This document shows positions 53,108-61,700 of a stretch of 64,000 nucleotides of DNA, piece by piece. The position numbers were made by a program, and so were the translations under genes. The stretch spans positions 1-64,000 of the forward strand of contig JAOPKB010000021.1 of NCBI GenBank assembly GCA_025517485.1. Reading direction: 5' to 3'. Each line of letters opens with the position of its first letter. The first letter of the stretch is position 1. The notes under the pieces are model-generated. The model ran no database searches and had not been told where the DNA came from. It saw only the letters and a list, made by a program, of their open reading frames with translations. Source of the stretch: Natronoglomus mannanivorans (GTDB lineage Archaea > Halobacteriota > Halobacteria > Halobacteriales > Natrialbaceae).

Positions 53108-54325
53108 CTACCCCACGAACTCGAGCGCGCCATCGACGAGAATCTGGGTCACGTCGACGACGTCGTCGGTGTAGACGAACTCGCCCGCACCGTGGATGTT
53201 CTCGCCGTCGGGGCCGACGATCACCGTCGGGAGCTTCGCACGGTGACCGAAGTAGTTGAAGTCGCCCACGCTCGAGAAGTAGCCGATCGAGGGGGGCTGG
53301 CCCGTAACCGACGCGGTGGCGGCCTGTAACGACCGGACGAGTGGATGATCCTCGTCGGTGACGTACGGGCCGTAGCGAACGTCCGCTGCGGGGGCCTCTC
53401 GGAATCCGATCTCGACGTCGGAACCGAGATCGAGGTCGGCGGCGACGCGTTCTGCGTCGGCCAGCACCGAGTCGGCGTCCTCGCCGAGGACGACGTGGCG
53501 ATCGACCAGCAGGCGACAGCTCTCGGGGACCGAGAGCGTCTCACCGCCGCCCTCGATCGACAGCGGACAGACCGATCCATCGCCGAGTTTCGGGTGTGAG
53601 CCGACGTCCATCCTCGCGAGCGCTCCGGCCAGTTCGCCGGCGTCGACCACGGCGTTCTGGCCGTGCTCGGGTTGGGACCCGTGGGATGCGTGCCCCCGGA
53701 CCGTAATGTCGTAGAGATATCGACCGCGCGCGCCCAGCAGTAGCGCGGGGTTCTCGAGGTCCGATTGGGCGAGGACTGGACCGGGTTCGGTGACGATCGC
53801 CGCGTCGCACTCGTCGGTGACTCCATCCCTGATCAGCTGGTTTGCGCCGAGTCCGTAGGGACCTTCCTCGTCGACTACCGCCGAGAGGATGACGTCACCG
53901 CGCAACTCGGCGTCCATCCGGGCGAGCGCGCGGAACGCGACGAGCACCGCCGCGAGTCCCCCTTTCATGTCGCAGGCTCCCTGCCCGTAGCACTTTCCGT
54001 CCTCGAGTCGGCCGGAGAGGGGATCTTCGTTCCACTCCTCGACCAACTGGACTGTGTCGACGTGGGCGTTCAACAGCAGCGTCGGAGCGTCGGGGTCGCT
54101 CCCCTCGAGCCGTGCGAGGACGTTGTGTCCCTCGTAGCCGGTGATCTCGGGTTCACACACCGGCTGATACTCTGGCTCGAGTCCCTCGTTTGCGAGCCAC
54201 TCGTAGACGAACTCGACGATCTCGGTCTCTTCGAAGTACGGGCTCCGTATCCGGACGAGATCTTGGAGCAACGCGATCGTCTCGTCGTGGTCGATCTCCT
54301 CCGATGGGGTGTCGTGTTCGCTCAT
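53108..54325 (-). CDS. M20-family metallopeptidase (ArgE/DapE-like)
   Basis: A 405-residue zinc-dependent deacylase or peptidase. Metal ligands: His88 and Asp90 in LNAHVDTVQ, Asp119 in GACDMKGGLA, Glu153/Glu154 in VVDEEGPYG, and a final His in NIHGAGEFVY. A dimerisation insert with HASHGSQPEHGQNAV follows. It removes acyl or aminoacyl groups from N-substituted amino acids; acetylornithine and succinyl-diaminopimelate are family substrates, but the context suggests a dedicated uptake pathway. It lies 24 bases after the permease gene. Confidence 0.86.
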   Translation of the reverse strand: MSEHDTPSEEIDHDETIALLQDLVRIRSPYFEETEIVEFVYEWLANEGLEPEYQPVCEPEITGYEGHNVLARLEGSDPDAPTLLLNAHVDTVQLVEEWNEDPLSGRLEDGKCYGQGACDMKGGLAAVLVAFRALARMDAELRGDVILSAVVDEEGPYGLGANQLIRDGVTDECDAAIVTEPGPVLAQSDLENPALLLGARGRYLYDITVRGHASHGSQPEHGQNAVVDAGELAGALARMDVGSHPKLGDGSVCPLSIEGGGETLSVPESCRLLVDRHVVLGEDADSVLADAERVAADLDLGSDVEIGFREAPAADVRYGPYVTDEDHPLVRSLQAATASVTGQPPSIGYFSSVGDFNYFGHRAKLPTVIVGPDGENIHGAGEFVYTDDVVDVTQILVDGALEFVG

Positions 54326-54349
54326 GGTGTCGTGTGTTCGATCGGTCTC

Positions 54350-55792
54350 TCAGTCGTCTGCGGGCGTTCCGTCGTCTGCCATCGTCGGTTCGTCGACGAT
54401 CGCGGGGCTATACTCGTCGGTCGGGACGCCTGGAAGCGTGTCGAGAATCGCGTCCACGTCCGTCTCGGACTGCTTGCCCAGGTACCAGTAGGCACTGAAC
54501 ACGGCGAGGCCGATCACGAGCCACGGGACGTAGATCGTCATCGACCCCTGGTAGGCCTGCGAGAGCAAGAGGACGCAGCCGCCGAGTCCGAGCAGGCCCG
54601 GAACGAAGATCCACCTCCCGGGATCGAAGGCCGCTTTCTCGCGGAGCGCCGGTCGGTTCAGGTAGAGGTACATCGCGGTGAACGACGTCGCCCCGTAGGC
54701 GATCAGGTAGCTGAACGTCGCGATCGCGATGACCTGATCTAACCCGCCCGTCCAGAACGTCAGCCCGGACGAGACGACGAACAGGGTCAGCAACGACCAG
54801 TGGGGCGTCCGCCAGCGGTCGTTGACCTCCGAGAATCGCGTCGAGAACACTTCGTCCCAGGCCCAGCAGTAGGGCAGTTTGATCCCGGCGGCCATCACGG
54901 CGTGGACGCTCGAGGCCGTCGCCAGCAATCCACCGATGCCGACGATCGCGGTCGCGTTCACCGGCAAGAACGTCTCCGCGGCAGTCGAGAGCGGGCGGTC
55001 AGAGCCCGCGAGAACGGTGTAATCGCCGACAACGCCGTAGATGACCGCGGCGGTCCACATGTAGAGGGCGATGAGGATGAGCGTCCCTCCGGCCATCGCG
55101 AGCGGAAGGTTCCGCGAAGGATTCTTGACTTCGGCTCCGATCTCACCCGCCACAGCGATTCCGATGTAGGCGTAGAACAGCGGGACGGCGGCGGCCAGTG
55201 CGCCGTCGAATCCGCCGGTGAAAAACGGCGTGTAGTTACCGGCCTCGACGGTGAACGTCCCCGGAATCACCAGCACCAGAATCGAGACGACCAGCAGGAG
55301 GAAGATGGCGTTCTGTGAAATGCTGTATCTGCGTGCGCCGAGCATGTTCACGACGAACAAGAGGGTAATCAGGGCGATTCCGGCCCACCGCGGATCGACG
55401 GCCGGGTAGAACACCTGTAGATAGCTGCCGAACCCGAGCGCGAGTACGGAGACGGCCGCCATGTACCCCAGCCAGAGCGACCACGTCGCGACGAACCCGG
55501 CGAGGCGGTTGCGAAACACCCGTGTAATGTAGGAGTACGTCGATCCGGCCGCGGGAAAGATCGTCGCGAGCCAGCTGTAGTTGATCGCGATCGCCATCGC
55601 GATGATCCCCGACAGTGCGATGATCAGGATGACGCTCGGTCCAGTCGTCGAACTGGCTGTCCCGAGCGTGACGAACAGTCCTGCGCCGAGGGTCCCGGCG
55701 ACGACGGTCGCGATCGCGCCGAAGGGACCGATGTCGCGAGCGAGGCTCCGATCCGATTTGGTGCCATCTGTTGCCATGGCTATTGTTATCAT
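54350..55792 (-). CDS. APC-superfamily amino acid permease
   Basis: A 480-residue transporter with 12 hydrophobic segments. The N-terminal IGPFGAIATVVAGTLGAGLF (TM1 with the Gly-rich substrate loop) and 'FAYIGIAVAGEIGAEVKNPS' (TM6-like region; here YAYIGIAVAGEIGAEVKNPS) mark the amino acid-polyamine-organocation superfamily. It leads an operon with the M20 peptidase and racemase. The ATG at 55790-55792 places the TATA about 30 bases upstream; the ATG at 55777 (MATDGTKSD) is an alternative. The operator-like palindrome at 55802-55819 is just upstream. Confidence 0.85.
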   Translation of the reverse strand: MITIAMATDGTKSDRSLARDIGPFGAIATVVAGTLGAGLFVTLGTASSTTGPSVILIIALSGIIAMAIAINYSWLATIFPAAGSTYSYITRVFRNRLAGFVATWSLWLGYMAAVSVLALGFGSYLQVFYPAVDPRWAGIALITLLFVVNMLGARRYSISQNAIFLLLVVSILVLVIPGTFTVEAGNYTPFFTGGFDGALAAAVPLFYAYIGIAVAGEIGAEVKNPSRNLPLAMAGGTLILIALYMWTAAVIYGVVGDYTVLAGSDRPLSTAAETFLPVNATAIVGIGGLLATASSVHAVMAAGIKLPYCWAWDEVFSTRFSEVNDRWRTPHWSLLTLFVVSSGLTFWTGGLDQVIAIATFSYLIAYGATSFTAMYLYLNRPALREKAAFDPGRWIFVPGLLGLGGCVLLLSQAYQGSMTIYVPWLVIGLAVFSAYWYLGKQSETDVDAILDTLPGVPTDEYSPAIVDEPTMADDGTPADD

Positions 55793-55801
55793 GGGCGTTT
55801 C

Positions 55802-55819
55802 GGAGGGTGAACACCCTCC
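55802..55819. promoter_or_regulatory. 18-bp palindrome at the permease promoter
   Basis: GGAGGGTG-AA-CACCCTCC has perfect 8-bp arms separated by 2 bases. It sits between the permease ATG (55792) and a TATA-like TGTGTATCTA on the minus strand (55821-55830), where a bound repressor would block initiation. The neighbouring HTH-10 gene or an Lrp protein could be the ligand-sensing factor. Confidence 0.55.
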
Positions 55820-55857
55820 CTAGATACACAGGGTTCGACGAAAACCGAGAGCGCTCA

Positions 55858-56580
55858 CTACGTCCCGGGATCGAGAAGTTTCGCTTCGGCTTTCCGGAGG
55901 TGCTCGAGCAAGGTCGCCTCGGAGATCCCGAGTTCTGCGGCGAGTTCCGCCGCCGTCACCTCACGGGGCCAGGTGTAGTACTGCCTGGTGCGTGCGAGTT
56001 CGAACACCTCGCGCTGGCGCTTCGAGAGGCAATCAGTTCGGAACACACCACTGGTCAGCCCGCCGTGGAGTGATCGCATCGATTCGACCGTGATCTCCGC
56101 CGAGTTCTCCTCGCGGATCTCCTCGAGACGATCGCCGATCGTCGCCCGATCCTCGTGGTTGACGACCGTCCAGTACTCGCGACCGCCGGTCATCCGAACG
56201 GGTTCGTCGGGGATGAACCCCCGCGAGACGAGTGCGTCGTTGATGCTCTTCGTGAGTTCGTACTGTACGACGAGCCCGGTGGTGACGTTTTCTGGATCGG
56301 GCGTGCCGGCGTCGGTGGCGTAGTGCTGGTCGGCTTCCCAGACATCGTCGGTCAACGGTGACGCGTCGATAGCATCGACGAGGGTCTCGAGTTCGTCGAC
56401 CGATCGACCGTACGCGGTAAACCGGCCAGTAGCTTTGCCGTCGATCGCGAACACGCCGTGACCGAGTAACCCACCTGGCGCGCTGTCTGTGACCTCGAGC
56501 GTCCAGCAATCGGGATGCCAGATATCGAGTTGCAGTCGCGACCCCTCGACCTGTTCGTCGACGCTCGAGAACTGGGTCAT
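55858..56580 (-). CDS. HTH-10 (bacterio-opsin activator-like) transcription regulator
   Basis: From the ATG at 56578-56580 the product is 240 residues. The N-terminal ~175 residues form the BAT-type GAF/HTH-associated domain (LQLDIWHPDCWTLEVTDSAP). The C-terminus is a clear HTH_10: LSKRQREVFELARTRQYYTW, PREVTAAELAAELGISEAT and LLEHLRKAEAKLL. Such regulators control nearby operons in haloarchaea; here the permease operon lies 65 bases downstream on the same strand. The extended frame to 56802 is rejected because a TATA box sits between. Confidence 0.85.
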   Translation of the reverse strand: MTQFSSVDEQVEGSRLQLDIWHPDCWTLEVTDSAPGGLLGHGVFAIDGKATGRFTAYGRSVDELETLVDAIDASPLTDDVWEADQHYATDAGTPDPENVTTGLVVQYELTKSINDALVSRGFIPDEPVRMTGGREYWTVVNHEDRATIGDRLEEIREENSAEITVESMRSLHGGLTSGVFRTDCLSKRQREVFELARTRQYYTWPREVTAAELAAELGISEATLLEHLRKAEAKLLDPGT

Positions 56581-56607
56581 GATACCGTATAACACGTTAG
56601 TTAGTGA

Positions 56608-56617
56608 CAAATAAGTA
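56608..56617 (-). promoter_or_regulatory. TATA box of the HTH-10 regulator gene
   Basis: On the minus strand AGTACTTATTTGT (56607-56619) carries a TTATTT core about 30 bases before the ATG at 56580, supporting that start. Confidence 0.55.
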
Positions 56618-56620
56618 CTT

Positions 56621-57437
56621 ACCTGTGGACCGACCCCAGTGGGCGCCGAACCACCCGTCAACGCCCGTCGAGTGCGTTCACGATTCGGGCCGCCGGACGT
56701 CTCGAAATACGGGTCACCGTCACACGCTTGCGCAGTGAACCACAGGACGTGAGCGGGCCGCATACGGGACCGGCGATGTATGAGAAGGTGACCGGCCATC
56801 ACGCGAACCCAAAACGTCGGAAAAGGAGTTTCTCGAGGTTCCTATGGACGGGTATAGATTAGTTCCGAAGCACGTTGTTTTCGGATGGGCGCTGCAAGAT
56901 TGTGAACCACGGTCGCACAATGCTGCTCTCTGGTTCACATCCTTCGCGGTCCTGTTCTGTCGCTCACGAGGTTGTTCGCGACAGAATCATGGGCGCTGCA
57001 GGATTTGGAACCCCAACCTTTTCCCCTCGCTCACCCCTCCCGCGTCGGGGTTCGCGTCGGGCAAAAGCTTGACCAAAATGCTTGGTCCGAAGGTTCCCAA
57101 TCATCTTCTGAGCTCGACTTGCCGCCCACTTCGGCTGGCGGTTCAATCTCTCATTCGAAAGGCAGTGACAAGAAGGTTCATGCTGGCCCGTACGGGCCGG
57201 TGTGGTGCTTGTCACGCATGTCGGTAACAGGTCTGGGGTTGCCAGTAGCGCCCGCCTCTGACGGCTCTGCTCGATTGTGAGCAATGCTTACCGGCCATGT
57301 GTGTCCGCTACTGGACTTCAATCGCGCTTCCTTCCCTTCATCAAGTTAATATTTGAATTCTATTAATTTAACTTCTAAATTGCTTTTATTTGCTTGTTTT
57401 GGTGTAGGAACAACAGCTCAAATGCCACGAACTGTCG
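56621..57437. other. Gene-free junction between core and accessory sequence
   Basis: This is the main gene-free stretch of the window (about 860 bases between two genes). From 56621 to about 57300 it is GC-rich with several structured motifs, described separately. From about 57345 to 57400 it becomes strongly AT-rich (TTAATATTTGAATTCTATTA, then TTTAACTTC). Past that point the lower-GC accessory block begins. All open frames in it are Arg- or Ser-rich and lack recognisable motifs. I read it as an integration boundary. Confidence 0.55.
56886..57005. repeat. tRNA-3'-end-like direct repeat with two stem-loops
   Basis: TGGGCGCTGCAAGATT (56886-56901) recurs as TGGGCGCTGCAGGATT (56990-57005), 15 of 16 identical. 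Read on the minus strand, the second copy is AATCCTGCAGCGCCCA, which resembles the 3' end (T-arm side and acceptor) of a tRNA gene, a common integrase target. Between them lie perfect 9-bp inverted repeats: TGTGAACCA/TGGTTCACA (56901-56909 with 56931-56939) and TTCTGTCGC/GCGACAGAA (56955-56963 with 56978-56986). No full tRNA can be folded. Confidence 0.55.
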
Positions 57438-58373
57438 TCAATCAAACCGAATTCTCGTCTCATCCGTTATAAGTGCCTCATCAACGCCAAAGGCAGATCT
57501 CGTTGATGGCGTCGTCGCCACAACTATAATTTCACCAATATCTACCTCCACTGCCTCACCCGCTACCGCACCCTGATCTACTACTTGTGCCCGAATCTCG
57601 TTCTTTTCCGCTGGCAGTAGGCCCTCTCCCTCTAAGACCACCTGCTCAGCGTCCGGTCCATCCACCGTTTCGTCCCGCGTCTCTTCTCTGTCTACCTCGT
57701 TATCAACATTGTCGTCATCGCCGGTATCCAAGTCATCGTACGATGCCGGAATCTCCGGCGCATACTCTTCTACAGTCACTTGGTCCACATCATCCAATAC
57801 ATACTGTGAGATTTCGTGCCCATAATCGATCAACCGGGGTTCTCCTTCCCAGACTCCCCAGTTCTGGGCCGCTACGACCTCATTTGACAGAATCTGCTGC
57901 TCGTGTACCAGTTCCTGCGACCGCTGGGAAATCAAGTCCCGATCTACTCTCTCAGTATCAGCACAAGGCATCAGCAACCACCGATACAGCTGGCCGGACG
58001 CGAGTACTGGCACTAAATACGGCCGTAGCTCATTCGATGCCTCAGCCCACAGATTCACCTCACACGCGTTCTGGTACCTACCGTCTCGTGGGTCATCTCG
58101 GTAAACCGGGAGTTTGAGCACCAATGGTGCTCCATCATACGGCGCACAGGCCGTCGGAGGAATCTTGATCACTAGTCGGCCCCCGCCATCATCGAGATAC
58201 TCCCATCCGTGCTCTTCAGCCGTTTCTTCTGTCCACGTAATCACAGGACGAAGCCACCCCATACTCGAATCACGCGACTCGTACGTCTCTTTGACCATTG
58301 AATAATAGAGTGACGCAAATTCCTCCACTTCCGTCTGCAGCGAATCGGGGATCGTGATATCAGTGACCGGCAT
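57438..58373 (-). CDS. Kinase-fold protein lacking the catalytic Asp; accessory-system partner
   Basis: This 311-residue protein has a kinase-like layout: an N-terminal helical part, then LVIKIPP and PLVLKLPVYRD (Lys87 in the beta-3 position), QNACEVNLW (Glu105 as alpha-C Glu), a hinge YRWLLMPCADTER, and AAQNWGVWEGEPRLIDYGHE. The last has Asn171 and the metal-binding Asp183 (IDYG for DFG). At the catalytic-loop Asp position there is Val166, so it is probably a pseudokinase or uses an altered mechanism. An acidic linker (209-240) leads to a small beta-rich C-terminal domain. It lies downstream of the giant ATPase/NOV_C gene on the same strand. The kinase relation is my inference. Confidence 0.55.
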   Translation of the reverse strand: MPVTDITIPDSLQTEVEEFASLYYSMVKETYESRDSSMGWLRPVITWTEETAEEHGWEYLDDGGGRLVIKIPPTACAPYDGAPLVLKLPVYRDDPRDGRYQNACEVNLWAEASNELRPYLVPVLASGQLYRWLLMPCADTERVDRDLISQRSQELVHEQQILSNEVVAAQNWGVWEGEPRLIDYGHEISQYVLDDVDQVTVEEYAPEIPASYDDLDTGDDDNVDNEVDREETRDETVDGPDAEQVVLEGEGLLPAEKNEIRAQVVDQGAVAGEAVEVDIGEIIVVATTPSTRSAFGVDEALITDETRIRFD

Positions 58374-58418
58374 CAGAGTATCATAATGAGCTCACACTGG
58401 TAAATAACGGTTTACAGT

Positions 58419-58562
58419 TCAGGACCGCGGCCGATCCACGACGATCCGAGAGATAGAGCGAGTGTCTTCCGGGTCAGTTGGTTCAAGACTGTCGCAGACA
58501 TTCTCAATAACCATGATGAAGTGGGAAAAGTCGGCCTTGTTGAAATCCTTTGTCGCTGACAT
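58419..58562 (-). pseudogene. Small ORF interrupted by the MITE
   Basis: At present an ATG inside the MITE (58560-58562) gives 47 residues starting MSATKDFNKADFSHFIMVIE. Removing the MITE and one 8-bp duplication joins this frame to an upstream ATG (58684-58686). The restored product begins MIYTLITDFSHFIMVIENVC and ends PRS at the same TGA, with 44 residues. It lies between the giant protein and the kinase-fold gene, in the same orientation. The residue content (Asp, Glu, Ile, Val) looks like real protein. No family is recognised. It may be a small third component that the MITE has damaged, or a decayed fragment. Confidence 0.45.
58525..58532. repeat. Target-site duplication, left copy
   Basis: GAAAAGTC, identical to the copy at 58658-58665 on the other side of the MITE. 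The perfect match suggests a recent insertion. Confidence 0.85.
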
Positions 58563-58657
58563 TCGGAAGAGACGCTCTCCTACCTACTCACGCCCAAAGC
58601 AAATGAAACGAACCGGTATACAAAACCGCAAGACGTAAAGAGGGTTTCAACAGAGCC
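58533..58657. mobile_element. 125-bp MITE with IS6-type inverted ends
   Basis: The left end reads GGCCTTGTTGAAATCCTT and the right end, on the minus strand, GGCTCTGTTGAAACCCTC, matching at 14 of the first 17 bases. They are flanked by a perfect 8-bp direct repeat GAAAAGTC at 58525-58532 and 58658-58665. Ends of the form GGC.CTGTTG.AA with 8-bp target duplications are typical of the IS6 family (IS26; haloarchaeal ISH relatives). At 125 bp it cannot encode a transposase, so it is a miniature element moved in trans. Its family placement is from memory of the ends. Confidence 0.8.
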
Positions 58658-58665
58658 GAAAAGTC
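58658..58665. repeat. Target-site duplication, right copy
   Basis: GAAAAGTC directly after the right MITE end. It marks the site in the intergenic or small-gene sequence that was duplicated on insertion. Confidence 0.85.
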
Positions 58666-58752
58666 TGTAATCAATGTGTAGATCATTTCATTCGGGTTCT
58701 GATTCTTGACTTCGCAACTCCAGAAATCCTGGGCGGATTAATTCAGAATAGG

Positions 58753-61700
58753 TTATTGGAATATGCGCTCGATATACATTTCACCGCCTGCGACCGCATC
58801 AGCGGGGATCGTTACAGAACCATTTGTTCGGACCTCAGAGTCGAGACCACCTAACGCAGCACCCGGTGGGTTCTCTTCGTTCAGGATAATCTCATCCACG
58901 ATTCGTGTCTCTTGCAACCAGTCGTTTGACTCGATTCCAGGTGTCGCAAACAACCGGATTACATACTGGTACCCGGCAGAAACAAACGCCTGGGCCTGCC
59001 GTAGTTGGTTCGTCGAAAAGCGGAAACTAACAGACTCAGACTCCGACGACAGGCCTGCAGCTTTCACTTCGACTGGGGCGATATCCAGTGTCGGAACAGT
59101 GTCTTGATCTTGTGTTGCAGCGGGTCCAAACGGGTCAATGAAATCAAAGCCAAGTCCATACTCTTGGGTCGCGTTGAGGATCTGTACGAACGGATCATCC
59201 CACAGGTTACTGTCTCCACCCGTGAACCGATCCAGGGACTGGTAGTCCTTCGCCGAAAACTCGTGCTTGAAATACCGTTTCAGAGATCCATTCCAGCGGT
59301 TCTTGGTGTGCCACTTGTACCCTGCGCTGTCTTGATTAGCTTCAAGCTCCTCAAGTTCGGTCAACAACCAATCGAAGCCGTTTCTCTCTTCGTCCAACCA
59401 TTGACCGAGTCGCTGCAGAATATGGATGACTGCAGCTGCCTCAGCACGTTCACCGCGTTCACCGTAAATCCGAGGTGAGCCCCCACCATCATTCTCGCTG
59501 CTGGAACCACCACCGAACGTCGCTACAGTCGTGCGGCCTCGACCGGGTACCATCCCATTGCTGAGGTCAAGATTTCCATCAAGTTGTGATTGTACCTCTC
59601 GAAACACGTTTTGCTGCTTTGTTCGAGAGTCTACCTGAGTAGCCGGAACCTCACCGTTGAGAATGAAGTCCCTGAGAGCAACTGCGACATCCTCTTTCTG
59701 TCCCCCCGCTGCATGCTCGCTCACAGTCTCAATGAGCGGTGTGAGTACTCGACCCTCGAAGGCTTCCTGCGGTGCGACGTCGAACCACCGATCAGCAGGC
59801 GAAAAATCAGTACCTGATAGATTCGCCGTCGCTGTCGGTGTATCTTCCCAAGCGATCGGATCGTCCGTCTCGATGGACGGTAGTACGTCTTCAAGCGCTG
59901 CAATCGATGCCAAGTCGGCGTCTTCCCGCTCGTCACGAAGGATGCAGAACTGCTCGACTCTGGCACACCAGCGAGCGTGATGAGACGGAACCCACTGCTC
60001 CGTGATGAGTCGTGAATTCGCAGCAATCCACCGGATGAAGGAAGATACGTCACCATCGTGTGCTGCCAGTGTATGCGACCATTCGACCCACTGCTCGTGA
60101 GCGGTGTTTTGCTCTGCGATAACGGTCTCGAACAGCGGAGTAACAGTGTTGCTCTCCAGTTCCGATGGTAACCGGGTGACGGCCTCAGACAGAAGGTCAA
60201 TCGTCTCTGCCACCTGCGGAGACGGCGATTCAGGCGTCTCCTCAGCTCCAGTCCCACGCAGGAACTGACTGCGAACCCATTGGATCGTGCCGGAATCTGT
60301 ATCGGCTAAATTCGACCGGATCCGCTCCACGTTGTTTGGGGCGTCCCCGCCGAGCGCCTCGATTAACTCATACAGTGCTTCGACGTCACGGAGAAGTTCT
60401 CGATGGTCCTGTACGCCGAGCGCAGTCCGAACCAAGTCGAGGTCGTGACCGCGTTGCTCCCACTCCCGTTCTAACTTCTCTGGACTCGGCAACGACGCCC
60501 TTAGTGCAGGCTGGATCTCCTCGTATCGACCCGGCATCTCGAAGAGGAACGCGATTCCCGCGGCAGTCGCTTCAACGATTTCCTGCGGGTCACTGTCCCG
60601 TATCTTGTCGTCGTTCAAGACGATTCCCAGCGGTGCGTCATCGTCATCCGAGACTCGATACAGCCGAGACCGGGTGTCGAAGAAGTCGTCCGTTTGCTCC
60701 TCGTGCAGTCGCGCACGAGCGAGATGGTCGATCGCAGTCTGGAATGTGTCTCTCGACTCACGAATTGTGTCGGGATTTGACCGATTCAGCGTTGCCAGAA
60801 TCCATTCCGTCCGCCGCTCTAATTCTTGTTTCGGTGGCTGCAGCCCGTCTTCCGCCAATCCGTCCAACTCATCAGCCTGTAGAATCGGCTGCTCAACGTC
60901 CAGCGACGAGATGCCTAACGCGTCTGCTAACGGCGTGAGACCACCGCGGGTCGGCGGTTTTAACAGATACAAATCCGAGTTCCTGGCTTCCTGTTTCTCC
61001 CATTGTCGTAGCGACCGCTGCGTATGGTATTTAAACTTCAGTTCAGCCTCTCCTTCATCCTGTATCTGGTCAATCGGAACAGCATACCACTCTTTGTTCC
61101 GGAACCGGAGCGGAAGATGCGTCAGTAATTCAGACTCCAAGACGCTCGGTACGTGTTCCACAGGATCAGCTAACGACTGCAGAATCGGATTCAACAACTC
61201 AGTATACACGTACATCCACGCCGATTCCACACCGTCAGTCCGCATTCGAACAGGGTGCACATCGTCAAGCGAGTCCTCTGTAGCCAGCACTGCTTGGAGC
61301 TTCTGGAGCCTGTCTGCCGCTTGAATCGCAGTTAGCTCATCGATCGGTTCGACACCGAGACACGAGAGCAGGTCGTCGGATATCTGCTGGTCTGACTCCG
61401 AGTCACTCGGAACTGTCGGGAGAAGCTGTGTGACTTCACCGCGACCACCGTCTTGGACAGCCCACCGCAACCGCACCGCGTCTTCTCTCCACGCCTCGTC
61501 TACCCACCCTGAGAACTGATCATCAAATACCGGGTCCCAACACGCTGTGTTTCGAAGCTGCCAGTTGAAGACCGTCGGCACTGTTTCGGACCACGGCCGC
61601 TGAATGTGGTTGTTCCCTCCGTCACAATACCACCCGGTTTCCAGCACAGTTTCCCGTAACGTGTCCTCGTGTTGCTCTAACCACTGAATGAGCCCAGCGG

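Noticed and set aside
56886..57005. A tRNA gene
   Set aside because: Only a 16-base 3'-end-like motif is present; no anticodon arm or acceptor partner can be folded on either strand.
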